Of a stretch of 64,000 nucleotides of DNA, positions 59,946 to 64,000 are shown one piece after another. The notes beneath the pieces are model-generated. The model did not search any database. It worked only from the letters and a program-made list of their open reading frames with translations, and was not told where the DNA came from. The position numbers and the translations under genes are program-made. The number at the start of each line of letters is the position of its first letter. The first letter of the stretch is position 1. This DNA comes from Punica granatum (taxonomy: Eukaryota > Streptophyta > Magnoliopsida > Myrtales > Lythraceae). The DNA is taken from assembly GCF_007655135.1 (NCBI RefSeq), contig NC_045128.1, positions 26,382,811-26,446,810 of the forward strand, in the 5' to 3' direction.

Positions 59946-60837
59946 TTGAACTGAAAGTAACTATAGTTCATCTGGGACTGCAATAGGAGGTTCAATAATT
60001 ACTTTTTCTTATAATTTTAAGCATATTTGGTGTTTAATGAGAGTTTTTGAAACTATGGTTTGAGTTGAAATTGCGATTGCAAACATGATTTTCTCAAACA
60101 GGTTAATAGGTGCTTATAAAATATGCTTCTTCTTATCATGTTTCAAGTATTAATAATTGTTTTTTTTTTACTTTCAGCAATTTCAATTGTTACGTCTCAA
60201 ACGCTTTAATTTATTTATTTTAAAATCAACACTTATTTTTCAACAATTATATTTCAGCACTTATATTTCAGCAGCAGAACTCCCAAAATAAATAAATAAA
60301 GCTAGGTGGCACTGGTTTGGTTTGTGGCATGTGAAGTACGTAGAGAGAAATTATGGGAGGTTGGTGACTGGTGAAAGAAGTGCGAGAGTGAACTTTTAGA
60401 AGGAAAATGAGCTAGGTGGGTTAGAAGAGAGAGACTAATAATTTACGGAATCAACCTTAAATCAAATCTAGTTGTTAGGTGTTACAACTTACATTTTTTT
60501 TTTTTGGTAATTAGAAGGACAAATTCGAAAAGTGAAAATTAAATAAATTAAGGACTTCATTGCAGCAAAAAGTAGTCGTGAGATTTAACTTCAAGAATTG
60601 GCAAATAAGCTGCTGTCACCGAGTTAATTGTAACTAAATTTGAACTTGAGCTCGAAACTGACTGATGCGATGAGATGCAAGTCGACTATATTCCTTGTAC
60701 ATGCCATCCTACTTCATTTTCTTAGATTGCTTCCCTCCTAATATTTGCATGTGAAGTCAGACATTCATGGCCAGAAAGACCGATGCAGCTGTGGTAATAT
60801 CGTGTATGAGTCCTCTAGCAAGATTCCGCAGGAGCCT

Positions 60838-61165
60838 TGTTTGGAAATGGAGTTTAGTTAAACTCACCATTCCAACAATAAATAATTATATTTATTTGTT
60901 ATTAAAATGATTGTATTATTGAATTATGAGAAAAAATAATGAATAGTTAAAAGAATGTAATGATTGTGTTGTTGAATTGTGAAAATAGTAATGAATAATT
61001 AAGAGAATTTATTATTAAAGATTGAATTGAATGGTAGTTAAGATAAAAAAAATTGAAGAAAAATGAAAAAAGTAATAATTGTACTATTAAATTGAAAATA
61101 AATACAGTTAAAATGAAGTAGAGTAATGAAAGTTAAAATGCAATTAAAATACAGTTAGATGATCT
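60838..61165. repeat. MITE-like repeat, degenerate (opposite orientation)
   Basis: Contains GTAATGATTGTGTTGTTGAA, AATAGTAATGAATAATTAAGAG and AATTGTACTATTAAATTGAA, the inverse of the copy at 59660. The left end is CTTGTTTGGAAATGGAGTTT; the right end is unclear. Confidence 0.5.
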
Positions 61166-61280
61166 TTCCTTATTATGGTAGCCGACCTGTCTGTATATGT
61201 ACACTGATTCAAAGTTGAAGATGGACTATTTGTCCACAAACAATCCTATTACGAAATTCTTGATGGTATCAGAGCTGTGA

Positions 61281-61728
61281 CTAATAGTCCGAAACAAACC
61301 TCCATTCTTGCTTGATAAGGCAATTTTTCGGACTTAAGTCGATAGATGCGAGTAAGTCGTCCCAAAGCGTTTTGGCATCTTCAGTGCAGGTGATGCTCAG
61401 CCGCAATTCCTTCTCCAATGTATTCGATATCCAGGAGACGATCATTGAATTAACAATACCCCACTGGTCCTTATTCGGTCTCCTGCGGCTGCTTCCTCGA
61501 TGGTGCCATCGACAAAGCCTAATTTGTTCTTTGCTTGAAGTGCAGTCCTCGTCAGCTTCGACCACGTGAGTTAATTCGCTCCATTGATCTGACAGGAAAT
61601 CAAGATGTTTCCCGAGCTATCAGAGGATGAAAGGGTATACAGGGTGACATGACTCGTTGTGTTGCCGTTTGACATGGCTGTAGCAAAGACACGACTGCAG
61701 TAGGATCGAGCACTAGGCTCTGATACCA
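61281..61728 (-). pseudogene. Ty1/copia gag remnant with primer-binding site
   Basis: On the minus strand TGGTATCAGAGC (61728-61717) is the usual tRNA-Met primer site of plant copia elements. A start codon follows at 61675 (MSNGNTTSHVTLYTLSSSDS), then a gag N-terminal region with a stop right after NGAN, LTWSKLTRTALQAKNKLGFV, a frameshift, and DQWGIVNSMIVSWISNTLEK and TLWDDL. The rest of gag and all of pol are missing. Confidence 0.75.
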
Positions 61729-61914
61729 TCAATATGGGAAGATAAATGTGTAGATATAGAAGAATACGGGAGATATTCTTGATCTCCAATACTAACCTTT
61801 CTTGTTCGATCTTTATTTCTTTAAGAAGAGTGAAAGAACGTGATTGAGGTTGTGCTGTCAAGCAGGAGCAGCTCATAAAGAGAGAGAAAAAGAGAGGGTG
61901 CTTATTTACCAAGA

Positions 61915-61917
<3 letters not shown>

Positions 61918-61948
<31 letters not shown>
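61918..61948. repeat. (TA)n microsatellite
   Basis: About 15 uninterrupted TA units, within what may be the decayed LTR of the copia remnant. Confidence 0.95.
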
Positions 61949-61949
<1 letters not shown>

Positions 61950-62151
61950 CACCGTTGCAGAGATTTTATTTTTTTTAACTTACGGTTCATATTAACATTC
62001 ACTCCCCCCCCCAAAAAAAAAAAAAAGGGGCAGCGGGCCTCATGGCCGGGTCATGTCATGCTCGCGGTCTAATTCATTTTGATTTCGGTGTGTCATGGCA
62101 TATACCGTAAATCTTAGGTCAATTGCTGCCTAAAATGAACAGCCTACGCCG

Positions 62152-62432
62152 TTCGTTTGGTTTTGCAATCAAGTTTTTTAAATTTTAACTATATTTACTA
62201 CATAACAAAAATCAACAACACAATTATTACTTTTCTTTTTTTCTTCAATTTTTAATATTAAATTATCCCAACTATCCATTACTTTTTTCACAATTCAACA
62301 ACACAATCATTACTTTCTTTCAATTATTCATTACTTTTTCACACTTTCTCATAATTCAACAACATAATCATTACAACCAAATTAAAATAAAAATTCAACT
62401 CTATTTAACTCTAAAACCAAACACACATTAAG
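62152..62432. repeat. MITE-like repeat (family of 43328)
   Basis: Ends TCGTTTGGTTTTGCAATCAA and, inverted, TGTGTTTGGTTTTAGAGTTA. Interior CAACAACACAATCATTACTT and TTTCACACTTTCTCATAATT. Confidence 0.65.
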
Positions 62433-64000
62433 TTCGCATTCAAGTTAGGTTTTGGACCAATAAATGGAAGGGACCTTCAGGGCCCAATAGAGGATTGGGC
62501 TGAATCTGCAACTATCTCCTAATGAGTAACACCACCTTGTGAGAGAAGCTTCAACCATCTGCCAAATACTATTTCGTCTTGCCTTTTCTCTTCAAATATG
62601 CGGGTTGGCTTTTTAAAAATAAAAAAAGTCTAATTTTGAGAGAGAGATTGAGATGGGCAATAGCTTGGCTAGGAGATGATACTGAAAAGCGGAAGCTCGG
62701 TGAAGAAGCTGGGCCCACATTAACGCGCATGCAGTTGCCGGAGGCGAACGGCTCAACTAATGGCAATCGCCCAAGGTTAGTCTATAAAAGATACGTTGAG
62801 TAAAAAGTGCATGTCATACATTCAGTTAAATTAAGTGCAATTTTTTTTTAATAAATTTCATTAATCTCAAATAATTTACATTTTTTATATGATTTACTTG
62901 AATCATAGGTAAATTAGTTTGGAATTGTTTTATAAATTGTTTGTATGAGTCGTACATGCATTTTAATTAAATGTATTGTAATTCCTTCGGTGGCCCAAGA
63001 AGAATAATGATGAACCAAAGTGACATGCCAATTACTCTCTATATATATGCATCTGGTGGTAACATATATTTGGGAAAAGTCCATGGCATAGCACAATTTC
63101 TTGTGTTTTGTCAATTGTGGCACATCATTTAGTAATTACTTTGTACGGCGGTTTACCACGTTTGAATTTCGTTTCAAATGTTTCACACCGTAATAAAATC
63201 CATCAAAAACTAACGGAAATGCTTACACGTGAAATGAAATTAGAACCATTAAATTAGAAGTCATGCAATTAAGATCTATTAGATGAGAAGGAAATCACAA
63301 ATAAATCAGTAGTTTCTTTGGTTGAAATAAATTAGTAAATTTACCTAACCCGTAACCACCATTCACTGTGTCTCTCCCGAAGCTTCTCTTCTTTGTCCTC
63401 TCTCTCACTCTCATGTCGCCATTTTTTTCTCCCTCTCCTTGTCTCTCCAACCTCAGTATTGCACTACCAAATTCATTGATTTGTGATATAAATTTTTAGC
63501 GAAATTAGTATATTAATTGATAGCACCCTCTTCTAATCTTCATATAAAAAAATATTTCCTTCTTTGAGACTCCAAAAAAAATAATAGTGCACAACATGGG
63601 TCAAGTCAACCAAATGGATTCGTTTCAGTCCATCGATAAAGATATCATGATTTCCCCCAAAAAATATGTTTACTGGAAAAAAAAAATAGTGGAGATGACA
63701 TTATCTTGGTGGGAGACATTGCTGGGGCATCATACTTCATCTTTGTATTGCTTAATTTATTTATTTAATGTAATAAGACAACGGCTCCCAATTAAAATGA
63801 AAAAGTTGACAAAACAAATTACCATGTCAAAATCATGTTAAATGGTACAACTCTACTACATGAAGTAAAGATAAAGAGGAGGGAGAGAGAGAGACATAAT
63901 ATCACGCACACATAATCTGAAAGACTTGTTTGCGTGTGCGGACATGCCACCTAGTCTATATGATCTGAAAGAGATGTTTCACACGCGATACATGCATGTA
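62433..64000. other. Intergenic to window end, no gene
   Basis: Only short chance frames. A pyrimidine-rich stretch at 63370-63460 (CTCTCTCACTCTCATGTCGC) looks like plant 5' UTR or promoter sequence, but no coding region follows. Confidence 0.5.

Noticed and set aside
59148..63000. Missing C-terminal exon of the SDR gene
   Set aside because: Looked for the conserved downstream exon sequence and found none.

Overview
This is a stretch of nuclear DNA from a flowering plant, most likely a woody eudicot. The evidence is AT-rich intergenic DNA, GT-AG introns, a PLS-class DYW pentatricopeptide repeat protein, 4-exon polygalacturonases, a plant-type TFIIH subunit, and dense plant transposons (Tat-like Ty3/gypsy, PIF/Harbinger, MULE, copia/TRIM, SINE). 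The style of the repeats resembles the order Myrtales, but that is only an impression.

Layout. 0-18.6 kb: one intact polygalacturonase (8.8-11.7 kb, minus) lies between two diverged copies of a ~5 kb noncoding segment (A, ~0.8-5.5 kb; B, ~13.4-18.4 kb). A MULE remnant lies at 7.1-7.5 kb and SINEs are scattered. 21.6-29.6 kb is the housekeeping core: an intronless DYW-type PPR gene (minus) and a 15-exon TFIIH subunit gene (TFB2, plus), arranged head to head about 1 kb apart. 29.7-43.6 kb is a transposon nest: a plastid rpl20 scrap, a long-TIR MULE-like element with a MITE inside it, a decayed Ty3/gypsy element with a MITE in gag, and a 4.6 kb PIF/Harbinger element with two decayed genes and TTA target-site duplications. 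46.4-56.7 kb is a tandem duplication carrying two intact polygalacturonase paralogues (plus) with matching promoters. 56.8-64 kb holds a TRIM-like LTR array, a broken short-chain dehydrogenase pseudogene, a copia gag remnant, and several related TIR repeats.

Five genes look intact. The three polygalacturonases are secreted pectin-degrading enzymes of the cell wall. They share all intron positions and phases and the internal exon lengths 290/229/219. The PPR protein is a predicted organelle C-to-U RNA editing factor. TFB2 is the p52 subunit of core TFIIH, used in transcription initiation and nucleotide excision repair. Most remaining sequence is transposon-derived or intergenic. I found no rRNA, tRNA, CRISPR or operon-like feature.
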